This document shows positions 23,702 to 32,408 of a DNA stretch of 32,408 bases, in pieces; the stretch's first letter is position 1, and every line of letters starts with the position of its first letter. A program made the position numbers and the translations under genes. This DNA comes from Nephromyces sp. MM_2019 (taxonomy: Eukaryota; Apicomplexa; Aconoidasida; Nephromycida). Under the pieces are notes generated by a model, which searched no databases, was not told where the DNA came from, and saw nothing but the letters and a program-made list of their open reading frames with translations. The stretch is from positions 1-32,408 of the forward strand of contig JADHZB010000200.1 of NCBI GenBank assembly GCA_015657535.1. The letters are read 5' to 3'.

Positions 23702-24205
23702 TTACTGCCGGTAGACCGGATCAGCCACAAAGCACTGCAAATAAGAAACAAAATTATGGAATATGGATGCAAACACAAAAGAACATCGTAACCGCTAAAC
23801 AAACCCAAAAACTAAGAGCTTCTCTCAAAAGCCATTCAGTTTTCATATAAATAACAAACTACTTGATTGAATTGAGTGCAGGACATAGACCATCACCATG
23901 CTTACTCTCGAATAATAGTTTTGGATTTCGTAATAGCTCTGAATGCACGGTATGATCAGGGCTGCAATACCAAGTCCCCATATGTAATACATGATTCGAA
24001 TGCGTATGGCTTGAGGAGGAGTAGACACAGCAGCCGCTATGCGCGGCTGGTACTGCGTAGGTCTGGGATTTGCCAAAAACAGGGGATTTGCACGCCTATA
24101 TCCGGCATTCTTTGTAGTATAAACATCGGCGCCAGCGGAAAAAAAAAAGCGCCATTGACGGGACAAGGCGGCCGACAATGCGCTAACCTTTTGCAGCACT
24201 ACCAT
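23702..24205 (-). CDS. Candidate mitochondrial inner-membrane protein, 110 aa, two exons
   Basis: Exon 1 is 24205-23906 (100 codons) and exon 2 is 23734-23702 (ten codons plus TAA). The 171-base intron runs from GTAAGC to TTATTTGCAG, phase 0. The ATG has G at -3 and +4. Residues 1-25 (MVVLQKVSALSAALSRQWRF and on) are Ala/Ser/Arg-rich with no acidic residue until Asp27, the pattern of a mitochondrial presequence. A Pro/Arg/Gln-rich linker follows. One membrane segment lies at about residues 71-89 (IMYYIWGLGIAALIIPCIQ), then SYYEIQNYYSR and a short C-terminal tail. That layout is typical of small respiratory-chain or ATP-synthase accessory subunits. I cannot name the family. A minus-strand frame ending one base upstream of the ATG complicates the model, and exon 1 might extend 5'. 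Confidence 0.45.
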
Positions 24206-24206
24206 T

Positions 24207-24615
24207 TCAAGAAGCGCAAAGAATAAAGGCCTTCCTGTATGCCACGACAAAAAGACGCAACAATGTATACAAAGTCTTTGAGAAAATCTGAATAGTTTCT
24301 TCGCGTCTGACTAAGAGATTGCCTTCAAAGAATATTGTAAAATTCTGCGATGATGTATACGAATTCACAGTGGTGTTGCAGGAATATACAATACGAAACA
24401 CACGAGCAACCGCCAAATCATACGAGAATTCCCTTATGGGCTTCCGCTGATAGCACTGTGAGGCTGGGGCACAGTGGGCGCGCCAAGGCCAGTTTGGCAA
24501 ACTTCAGAGCAGAGGTCACGACCTTCCAATAGCGTATACTACGCAAAGTAATGTCCACATACTTGCGGAAATCTAGAGAAACAATCAACCTCCATTTTAA
24601 AGCAGCTTTATACAT
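24207..24615 (-). other. Alternative spliced minus-strand frame, unresolved
   Basis: A frame from an ATG at 24615 (weak start context) runs 64 codons to a GTATGA at 24423. It can be joined in phase 0 to 24344-24207 after ATCATCGCAG, giving 109 residues with a 79-base intron. The product is rich in Leu, Arg and Lys and looks helical (RKYVDITLRSIRYWKVV; RREETIQIFSKTLYTLL). Its TGA lies one base before the ATG of the 110-residue candidate. Eukaryotic genes do not normally abut like this, so either this reading or the neighbouring start is probably wrong, or both are pieces of one gene. Confidence 0.2.
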
Positions 24616-24909
24616 ACATTTTTATGCTTTTCCCTCTTATTAGTGACTTAGTACAAACTTCTTACTACCTGAAATTTTTCCTCTGTGATTAAAAAAGCGT
24701 TCTGCACTAAAAGATTACACTGGTACAAGTACGAAGTCCTCAGGTACAGCTAGTGTGTCTTGAGCTAAGCATTTATAAGCCCTCCTAAATAAAAAACATA
24801 ACGATACTAACAGCCATAGAAAATTCTAATTAGGATCTATTTCAGAAAACAATGAGGTTATTATAGAAAGCCCCAAAACATCAGCATAAAGTCACATTTT
24901 GTTATTAAA
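24616..24909. other. Short stretch, nothing seen
   Basis: AT-rich, with stops in all frames and no repeat or RNA-like structure recognised. It could be the upstream region of the plus-strand candidate exons at 24910. Confidence 0.4.
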
Positions 24910-25677
24910 ATGATGCTTGTGGTCGCTTGGAACATTAAAATTGCTCCAGATGCCGGTATGAACTCCACACAAAATGCTATAGAAGCAGTAAAATTCGTCA
25001 ATGTCCCACCAACAAGCGGAAGGTATGCAGCTGTTTATATTTTAACTTGTTTAAAAAAGTTTGAATTAACAAGGGAATTACATGAAATACTGCGTACCTC
25101 CTTCGCAGTTGCATAATCCATCATCGCTGAAGTTGCTTACTACAGGAAAGTCACGCATTTGCATCACCTCATCAGTCCACAGAATGAAAAAATAGCAGCG
25201 TTGCAGACCGTTTTCCTCAAAGATCACCAAATAGAGTCACTTTTATGATATCTATTTCGAAAAATTTCCTGATGGTTGAGCAATATAAGTCCGATTTAAA
25301 GCGGTTGCACTACTATTACTTTTGAAATTCTGCACAAACTTAAATTACCTCATTCTTCATTTCGTGATTTTTCATCGATGCTCATTAGCAAATTGTCACA
25401 AGAAGATGAAAGAAGTATATACAAAGCGATAAACATATTAATGAACGGTGCTACTACGCCAGGTAATACTTTGCTTAAGAAAAAGTGTTTCTTAAAGTGA
25501 GCATGTCGCGCCGTCATATCTCGGTAAAAAGCTTACAAACTTCACTGCTCGACGGACTTTCCTTTAGGCACCTTTTTAAATAGCTCCCAATATCCGCCTT
25601 TGAAAATTCATAAAAAAAATCCAAGTTTCCCGCACTATGTACGAGGCAAAGCCATGAAGCTGATAAAATTCTTTTGA
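24910..25677 (+). other. Possible exons of an unresolved plus-strand gene
   Basis: Four candidate exons were seen: 24910-25022, 25146-25248, 25389-25462 and 25568-25677. The first two join in phase 2 (donor GTATGC, acceptor CTACAG) and end at a TGA. The last two join in phase 1 (donor GTAATA, acceptor CCTTTAG). The third follows a long pyrimidine-rich tract. The peptides look helical (KLSQEDERSIYKAINILMNG; LHHLISPQNEKIAALQTVF), loosely like the repeat proteins of organelle RNA metabolism. No donor links the second to the third, so no complete gene can be drawn. Separate chance frames remain possible. Confidence 0.25.
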
Positions 25678-27641
25678 GGAAAATTGCAATGCTGTGTAGA
25701 TATCCTGCATTCCTGGCTAAATATTACCTCCAAACAGTTACGGCTTTTTACATTCCTACGAGTGTTTTCATGACTTCACTGCTGGAAGAAGCAGAGACAT
25801 CTGGCTGATAGCTTATCATTCAGAGTTTTTCCACCAAGTTATCATCTCAGCTTGGGCAAGAAACCAACCATTGAATCGTTTCTTGAAAATCTTAGCTTGA
25901 TTATAATAATATGAAACGCATTCTGAAATTCTTTTCCTTGCGAATATTAACCAGCTAATAATTTCTGTAACACAAAATTATATCTTCAGCACTATTTGAT
26001 TGAAACTCATAAGAGAGTTGCAGCTTAAGATTCGCTGGTAGATGAAATGCAACTAGGTGTGGATTTATTATATGTTATTCTCAATGTTGTTAAAAACAAA
26101 AGAAAAGTTTTTTTCTTCGTGAAAACAATAGAGTAAAACTTGAGCTGAGTAGTAAAATATTTAAATATTACAGCAAATCTATGTTCAAACAGATAAATTA
26201 CAGATTTTCTTATGGAATTGGGTCTCTAAAATATGCTCTGAATCTGGATGCGTTGCTGTATGTTCAGCATTTCTGCAGGAAAATGTCATTTATAATTATT
26301 TTTAGAAGTGGAATCAGTTTCTAACTTCCACGCTCAATGTGTGTACACTGCAAATATTTTGTCAGGTTGGATAGTCATACCTTCATTGGACGACGCAATG
26401 CAGCTCTAATCAACTTTTTGGTGCCTTTCCCTATAAGCGACTCGATCATTTATACTGTTTTGTAGTTTTAAAAGTCAAAATAATCAGGAAAAGAATAAAA
26501 TTTGGTTTAGTCAATGTTTTTTGAGTGTCATGTGTAGTTTTTTTATTACGATTAGCTGTATAAATGCTTGTCTTTGTGGCTATATTGCTTTCCTTTTTTG
26601 TATGTCAATTGTTCAGTCAATTCTTGGTCGATACTCTGCTTCCCCCGGTAGAATATAAAATGCACACAACAGAACAACAGACCAATGAAAAATGAGATGA
26701 GGTTCATTTAACACCAAGTTATGCTTCTTTTTATATTAAGAAAATTGTTGCCTTTAGTCACTGGGCGAATTACTTTCTAATTTCCTACTTCTTACGAGTA
26801 AGATTCCATGCGTTTTTCGTGCGTGCATTCAAAACTCACAAATCATATATAAGATTAGCAAGGGGCGTGTATGTCGTTTTTTAGAATAAAGAGCACTGTA
26901 TGCCCAAACTGGGCGTTCACGCTGCATCTTTTTAGAATAAGGAGCCCTAATAATGCCTGAACTAGCGTGTCCGTTTCATTCTTTTCAGAATAAAAAACCC
27001 TATATGGCTAACCTAGACTTGTGTACTTCATTTCTTTCTAATCGAAGGCTCCCAAAACCCGAATTCTGGAATCTAGCAAGGTTTCACTTCCGCTACAATT
27101 TCCTCCAAGAATGTGCTGGAATTGTAAAGGTTTAACGCAGCTGTATTATTTCTTATTGCTTACGTTAATAGCGCCTCGTCACCACTAATTGGACTAAAGT
27201 GCTCTAGTAGCATCTATAATGCTTTTCTTAGCTGCATTGAATGATAAAAGATTCTAGAAAAAATCAGCTCAAAATATAGCAAAATTTATCTTGAATCATT
27301 TAAAAGCAATTGGTACACACCGTTACTTGGCTTATATCTTCGCGCTTCGGCGTACGTTACGGAAAACATCTTGCCTAGACCCTATTGCTATGTACACTCA
27401 TCCTTGTTGCATTATTCCACATTTTTACATAGTCCTACTTGGTAGGAAGCGCATTTAGAGCTTGTTTCAGCCTGAAACACCTCATCATTTAGTGTGTGAA
27501 AGGGAAAGATTAGCAGAGTGTGGACAAATTGTAAATTCTCAAAAAAGACGTTTTCTCTGAAAATTTATGGGCATTTTGTCGTCTACGCAGAGCTTCCTCT
27601 GTGGCAACTTATAAGAAGTTACAGAGGGCACCAAAACTATA
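25678..27641. other. Intergenic stretch with a degenerate tandem repeat
   Basis: Short plus-strand frames at 25740-25900 have helical, Trp-containing peptides in shifting frames. They could be decayed or unresolved extensions of the preceding exons. The degenerate repeat at 26878-27085 is listed separately. The right end must hold the 5' region of the methylthiotransferase gene; an in-frame TAA at about 27609 bounds its start. No RNA gene was seen. Confidence 0.4.
26878..27085 (+). repeat. Degenerate tandem repeat, about four units of 51-53 bp
   Basis: The core TTTTAGAATAAaGAGc recurs as TTTTTAGAATAAAGAGCAC (26881), TTTTTAGAATAAGGAGCCC (26930) and TTTTCAGAATAAAAAACCC (26982), followed by a weaker fourth at about 27034 (TTTCTAATCGAAGGCTCCC). 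Spacing is 51, then about 53 and 53. Matching words between cores (TGCCCAAACTGG, TGCCTGAACTAG, TGGCTAACCTAG) confirm homology of whole units. The length change breaks any common reading frame, so a coding repeat is unlikely. It looks like an old minisatellite. Confidence 0.6.
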
Positions 27642-30600
27642 ATGCATTCACCACTTCTCTTTGCATCTACCTGGGTTCTTCACAAGCATCTGGCACTACG
27701 ATCACTCAATGGGAAATATCTTCCACAAGAACCTGCGGATATGCAAACTATTGCAGGGCAACATCCACAGAATTTCAGTAAAGCAAGTGAGAATGACGAA
27801 ATTTTTAGCGGTTTAGCACAGAATTTGGTACCAAAACAGAAGCAGGATGCCGTAGGGGGGGTGCCTTTAACAAAGGGTGCTGTTGGTAAAGGTGAAGCAG
27901 TGAAGGAGCAAAAGGTGGGTGGTGGGATTTTGTCTTCCTCTTCTGATAATAGTCCGCATGAAGCAGAGCCTCCTATTGAAGAATACGAATTCGAGGATAT
28001 CGTAAGACAAAAAGAACACTTTGGGGGACCTGATAAATCTGCTAAAGAACGCGATTACCTGAAGACAAGGCATCGCTCAGCGCTACATTCTTTGGTAGAT
28101 ACCCAATGTGTGGAAGGTGGTGGTGGATCTTCTGTCGTAACTACAGGCTTAGGAATTCCTGGGACCCACAAGGTGTGGGTAAAGACCTATGGTTGCTCTC
28201 ACAATCGTTCCGACACGGAGTATATGAGTAAGCAAATACACTGGAATTATATATGAGGATCCTTGATGCCGCAAGGAATAATTTGTGTCGCAAAATTCGC
28301 TGTTTCAATAGCTACCAACACTCTTGCTTTTTCTGTTTTATGTGTGTGTGTATTTGTGTTTCACTGTGTCTTCTTGCCATGTGATTTTGATCTCGTGTGT
28401 GTGTTTGCGTTATATTGTGTCTTCTTGGCATGTGATTTTATTCTCGTGTGTGCCACCTTTAAGATGCTTTTTACATTGAATTTTTTCTCTTGTCGATGCC
28501 CCATTACTTTTTGTTCTTGGCATCAAAAAACCACCCTCTCACGATGCATTTTATCTACTAACTCCTTGTTGTCCTTCAATTTATCGTTGAGTTACTGGAA
28601 AAAAAGTCTTCTCTTTTATTCTCAACTAAAGAGTACTCGCAATGCAAAAAATTCGGGCAATTTTGAAGGCTTTTTATAAGGTTCTTACGTAACAAAAGAT
28701 TACTTTACATTGCATATACCTGAATCTACTGCGTTAAGTTTGGTTTTCTGTGGTGATACTTGCAAAGTGCATACGATTTAGAGCAAGTTTACAAATGTAT
28801 GGATCTTCTCTGTGAATTTTTTGTTTATACTTGCGGGAACAGCACACAGGATATATAAAGTTAATCTGGAGGGTGAGAATCTTCAGTTTCATCGTTTGAT
28901 TTTTGATCTCAAGTACTGTGTGCTAGGAAAGGTCACCACAGCTCGTGATACTTACCTGTAGCTGTGTGACGAAATTCTTCAGCTGCAACTGAGATTTTTT
29001 TTACTTTTTTAGCTCCATGCTTTTCGCAGTGGGCATATTAGGAGCCTATGGATACACCTTTGTCGCCGATATGGAGAGAGCTGATATCTGCCTCTTAAAT
29101 AGTTGCACTGTCAAGAATCCTTCTCAGGATGCATTGACGTCTCTAGTTGAAGCAGCAAAAACCTCCAGCAAGCCTATAGTCATTGCAGGTTGTGTGCCAC
29201 AAGCAGAAAGGACTATTCCTAGCCTGAAGGATGTTTCTCTGATTGGAGTGACTCAGATTGACAGTAAGTGGTTTTTTGCATCTTTGATGAGCTTTTTTCC
29301 TGAAATATTGTTCTGTCGTGTAAATTCTTTGACGTTTTTACTTATAGAATCAATTCATTGAATTATAATATTTCACAACTGCATGTTTGGCTGAATAAGA
29401 TTTGAATTCAAAAGTAAATGCTGCTCCATATCTAATAATCTGAGCATTCAATAAATTTAGCACGAGCAAAAGGGTGTATGTACATGAAAAGCTTTCAAAT
29501 CGCAAGATGTTTAATATCCCTATTTAGCATTTAAAACCAGATTTTTGAACACAAATTGCAAAATATGTACTTTTAAAGTATCAAGTATTTTTTTTATATT
29601 TACTAAAAGAGCAGCTAAATTATGTATTTTCCCTGAATCTGCAAGCAATCGGAGAATTTTCGATTCTATGCCAAAATCTATGTCCCGTAAAAAAAGAGGA
29701 GATTTAATGTCTACCCATGTACTCCTTTTATCCTAATTCTTCATCCTCAGCGAGAAAGTGAAGATGATGAAGCGCATTTTTCTCATTTTTACTTCAATTT
29801 GAGAGGAAGAGGTTAAGTTTAGGTGTATATACTGCTGTAGATATTTTGTTGATTGGCCTTTTTGTGAAATATAAGCTTCTCAGCTTCATTTTACAACCGA
29901 TGAAGAAAATGTGTTTTCTTTGAAGGAATTGTAGAAGTTGTGGAGCAAACGCTAGCTGGGAATACTGTCAGACTGCTTTCCAAGAAGAAGTGAGTGAATA
30001 ACTAGCTATTGCTTTGCAAGAGTTTTGTGTATTGAACTCTTATATACGGTATGAGCTTCGTGAGATAAAAACTATTGGATGTGTGTGTGGTGTAGTGTGC
30101 GATAGTTTTCAAGTCAGTGGATGCTTTTTGTGAGCCGTTTCATCGGAATTGAAAGCTTTGACGCATTTAATCAGGTTCTAGAAGGATAAATAGAAGGACA
30201 TAGAGTGATGTTACGAAAAGCTCCTGTTTTGCAGTTGAAATTGACTGTGTGTTTGGAGGTTTTTTTAGCGTAGTTACTGCTCTATTATGAAGAATTTTCT
30301 AGGCTGGCTTGTTTTTGCTAGTCTCTGTGCTGAGGATTGTGCGTTTTTTACTACTCACTACCCATCTAAGCCCCAGTGTACATACATTGTGATTGCTCAC
30401 TTTTCTTTATCATTTGATTGGTTTTTTTTTCTAATAGATTGCCTAGCCTTGATTTGCCAAAGATTCGACGAAACTCAATAATAGAGATAGTTCCGTTAGG
30501 AACAGGTTGTCTGGGATCTTGTACTTACTGCAAGACTAAGCATGCTAGGTAATTTTCATGCATAAAAAACCGCTTCTTCTTCACTTGCAGCGACAATATA

Positions 30601-32356
30601 TAATCGAATTTTTTGAATATAAAAGTCATCATATAATCTTCATAAAAAGTTAGCTTTATATCATCAAAGGTATTATAGCAATATTTCTAGCCCTTTTTTC
30701 TGCTAGAGGCTAGCTTTTTCTTGAAAATTTAACACACACAGATTAAACAGCAGTGGTTTATCTTTGCGACAGTGATTTAGCAGTTTTTTTCGGGTATTTT
30801 TTCAAATAATGTGCATCCGTGAGGGCTATATCGTAAATTTTGGGTTTAAATCTTGAAGGTGTGGCTTTACAATTGTTTTTTATCATTTTGATACTTTGAT
30901 TACACCAAAGACTATCATCAGAAGCGATTTCCTTCTCATATGACACACAAGAATATCCCAATACGCGCACACAGCATTCTTCGAACATTTTCTTCTATCA
31001 GTTTCACTCCATTTAAGCCTGTGATGAGAAAGAGCGAATTGCGATTTATATACATGTGCGCATGTGTGTGTGTGTGTGTGTGCGCGTGTGTGCGTCGCCT
31101 TTCGATATGGAGAAATTTTACTCAAATTTCTAAAATTTTTTCTTTTTTGATGAAGCCCTTTATACTGTCTGTAGTAGTCCGTTGGCTGATGGGTTTCTGC
31201 TGTTATCAAAAGCTGCCCATAATTTCTACTGCTCTTTACAGTGTGTGTTGTAAAATAGTAAAGCTCTTGCTCTAGGCACCACTCTAGCATATTTTAGCAT
31301 ATTTTTTAGGGGAAAGCTGGGAAGTTATTCAGTTTCTGCGATTCTTGGAAGGATTGAGCGATCTCTTGCAGAAGGAGTGAAGCAGATTTGGCTAACTTCC
31401 GAAGATACAGGTTAAAATTAAAGGAATTTTGTATTTTGGTAGTAAATTTACCACCAAAATCGTCATCTTTGCTGTTTTTTGAGGAGTTTGCTCCATGAAG
31501 TGGTGAAAAATCCACAGAATGGCTCACATTCCTTTTTCTGATGATTTATGGAATAAAAGAATGACAAATCGCTGCGTTTCATAGTGAAGATTTGGCTTTT
31601 TGAGGCTAATTATTACTTTTCGGAAGCATCAAGAAAGCCTTGTATATTTCTATGTCATGAAGAGCTTTTTGGCCGATGATTTGACGTCAAAAATTCACTG
31701 GAAGTGTGTGTTGATGTGATTGAATGCTGATTTTTTCCCTCTGAAGTGGTTACAAAAATTGCTTTATTAGTAGGCTTTTTATGATTGTAGTAATATGGAT
31801 GCCTTTTGTATTGAAGTTTGCAAGGCAGCATGTTTTGTGCTGCTTTTTTAGTGTGTGTTCCATGTGGTTTTTTTAGTTTGGGATGCTCTCTATTAACTTA
31901 GTTCTATGCTCTATTTAAATTTGGTTTTACTGAATATTTTTTTATAGGGTTTGAATATTTCTTGCTAGACACACAAGGAAAATTGCACACACGCACATAC
32001 ATGCACATTGTCGCACACATACACACGCAAACGCGCACATGGACGCCGACCCACACACACACACACGCACATACATGCGCACACATATTCGCACGCATGC
32101 TTTGACCTAACCGCTGCTACTTTGATATAACTCTATCAATTTTTACTAGCTTAAAGCTGCTTCCTTTTCCTGGAATAAAGTATACACTGTGAATTTCATA
32201 TTAAAATTTCTGCTTCATCTAACACTACTGAATGCGAATGTGTGTGTAATCTTCAAAACTCTTCAGGAGCCTACGGATTAGATCTCAATACTAACATAGT
32301 AGAACTTGTGGAAAGCATCGTACGATTACTTCCCGATGACACTATGTTAAGGATAG
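27642..32356 (+). CDS. CDKAL1: CDKAL1-type threonylcarbamoyladenosine tRNA methylthiotransferase, partial (3' end beyond the window)
   Basis: The exons are 27642-28227, 29030-29263, 29926-29989, 30438-30548, 31310-31410 and 32267-32356, with phases 1, 1, 2, 2 and 1, then phase 1 into the next exon. This gives 395 complete codons. The methylthiotransferase domain starts at about residue 176 ([15 protein letters not shown]). Its three cluster-binding cysteines are Cys185, Cys221 ([11 protein letters not shown]) and Cys250 (IAGCVPQAE). [11 protein letters not shown] spans a junction. The radical SAM motif [17 protein letters not shown] gives Cys319, Cys323 and Cys326, followed by [12 protein letters not shown] and DDTMLRI. 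CDKAL1 converts t6A37 to ms2t6A37 in tRNA(Lys)UUU using two 4Fe-4S clusters and S-adenosylmethionine. The rest of the radical SAM barrel and any TRAM domain lie outside the window. The 175-residue N-terminal extension is polar and rich in Glu/Lys/Ser. The exon 3 acceptor is an unusual TTTGAAG but is fixed by the protein match. Confidence 0.95.
28342..28452 (+). repeat. 51-bp tandem repeat, about two copies, in intron 1 of the methylthiotransferase gene
   Basis: TGTGTCTTCTTGCCATGTGA at 28365 recurs as TGTGTCTTCTTGGCATGTGA at 28416, exactly 51 bases later. Similarity extends on both sides (TG-rich lead-in from about 28342, CTCGTGTGTG after each copy). The repeat lies wholly within intron 1 and its TG-rich flanks suggest expansion by slippage. 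Confidence 0.8.
31047..31095 (+). repeat. 49-base perfectly alternating pyrimidine-purine tract (TG microsatellite)
   Basis: From 31047 to 31095 every step alternates pyrimidine and purine. It begins TATACATGTGCGCA, continues as an unbroken TG run and ends GCGCGTGTGTGCGT. It lies in intron 4 of the methylthiotransferase gene. Tracts of this kind can adopt Z-DNA under negative supercoiling, which is established for TG and CG repeats. Whether it does so here is inference. Confidence 0.85.
31978..32098 (+). repeat. CA-rich microsatellite in intron 5 of the methylthiotransferase gene
   Basis: This is a compound CA/CG/TA dinucleotide repeat on the plus strand, so TG-rich on the minus strand. It includes a 37-base perfectly alternating segment at 32052-32088 and a 25-base one at about 31984-32008. 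Any protein-like reading here, such as a Cys/Val-rich minus-strand frame at 31904-32098, is an artefact of the repeat. Confidence 0.85.
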
Positions 32357-32389
32357 GTAGCATCTATCTTAAATTTACAAAATTTTATT

Positions 32390-32408
32390 TGTGTGTGTGT
32401 GTGTGTGT
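32390..32408 (+). repeat. TG microsatellite at the window end
   Basis: An uninterrupted TG run reaches the last base, inside the intron after exon 6. The sequence stops within the repeat, which may be where an assembly broke. Confidence 0.8.

Noticed and set aside
31904..32098. Minus-strand Cys/Val-rich 64-residue frame
   Set aside because: It is a translation of the CA microsatellite.
1..32408. tRNA, rRNA, CRISPR and mobile-element signatures
   Set aside because: I scanned both strands for T-arm boxes, repeated spacers, transposase motifs and terminal repeats with target duplications, and found nothing that held up by eye. A covariance-model search would be the decisive test for RNA genes.

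Overview
This window is nuclear DNA from a eukaryote. It is AT-rich, and its genes are broken into short exons by GT-AG introns of about 100 to 850 bases. Three conserved eukaryotic genes could be assembled exon by exon. In each one the intron phases match across every junction and the joined protein reads through the family's motifs. TAA, TGA and TAG behave as ordinary stops. The texture (compact introns with degenerate donors, a depalmitoylase-type hydrolase starting Met-Gly-Asn, many unrecognisable proteins) suggests a protist, possibly an apicomplexan or other alveolate. That placement is an inference and no single marker proves it.

Layout, left to right. At 1-1248 (minus) are four small exons of an unidentified acidic protein that runs off the left edge. 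At 2041-2496 (minus) is a putative secreted protein. At 5527-9744 (plus) is a five-exon, 914-residue orphan protein with a hydrophobic N-terminus. At 11685-11960 (minus) is a candidate 52-residue membrane protein. At 12531-15384 (minus) is actin-related protein 6 (Arp6), five exons and 586 residues. At 15499-15810 (plus) is a possible divergent gene. At 19822-22846 (plus) is an ABHD17-like alpha/beta hydrolase in six or seven exons. At 23702-24205 (minus) is a candidate 110-residue protein with a mitochondrial-type presequence and one membrane segment. At 24910-25677 (plus) are possible exons of an unresolved gene. At 27642-32356 (plus) is a CDKAL1-type tRNA methylthiotransferase, truncated by the right edge, with TG/CA repeats in its introns.

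The genes are independent units on both strands, with no operon or shared pathway. Arp6 points to SWR1-type chromatin remodelling, the hydrolase to protein depalmitoylation at membranes, and the methylthiotransferase to tRNA A37 modification. I found no mobile element, CRISPR array, recognisable tRNA or rRNA gene, or multi-gene system. The most useful new material is the orphan protein, an extra 3' exon of the hydrolase that would bypass its stop codon, and the small spliced membrane-protein genes. Several low-confidence gene models rest only on open frames and splice signals, and each is marked as such.
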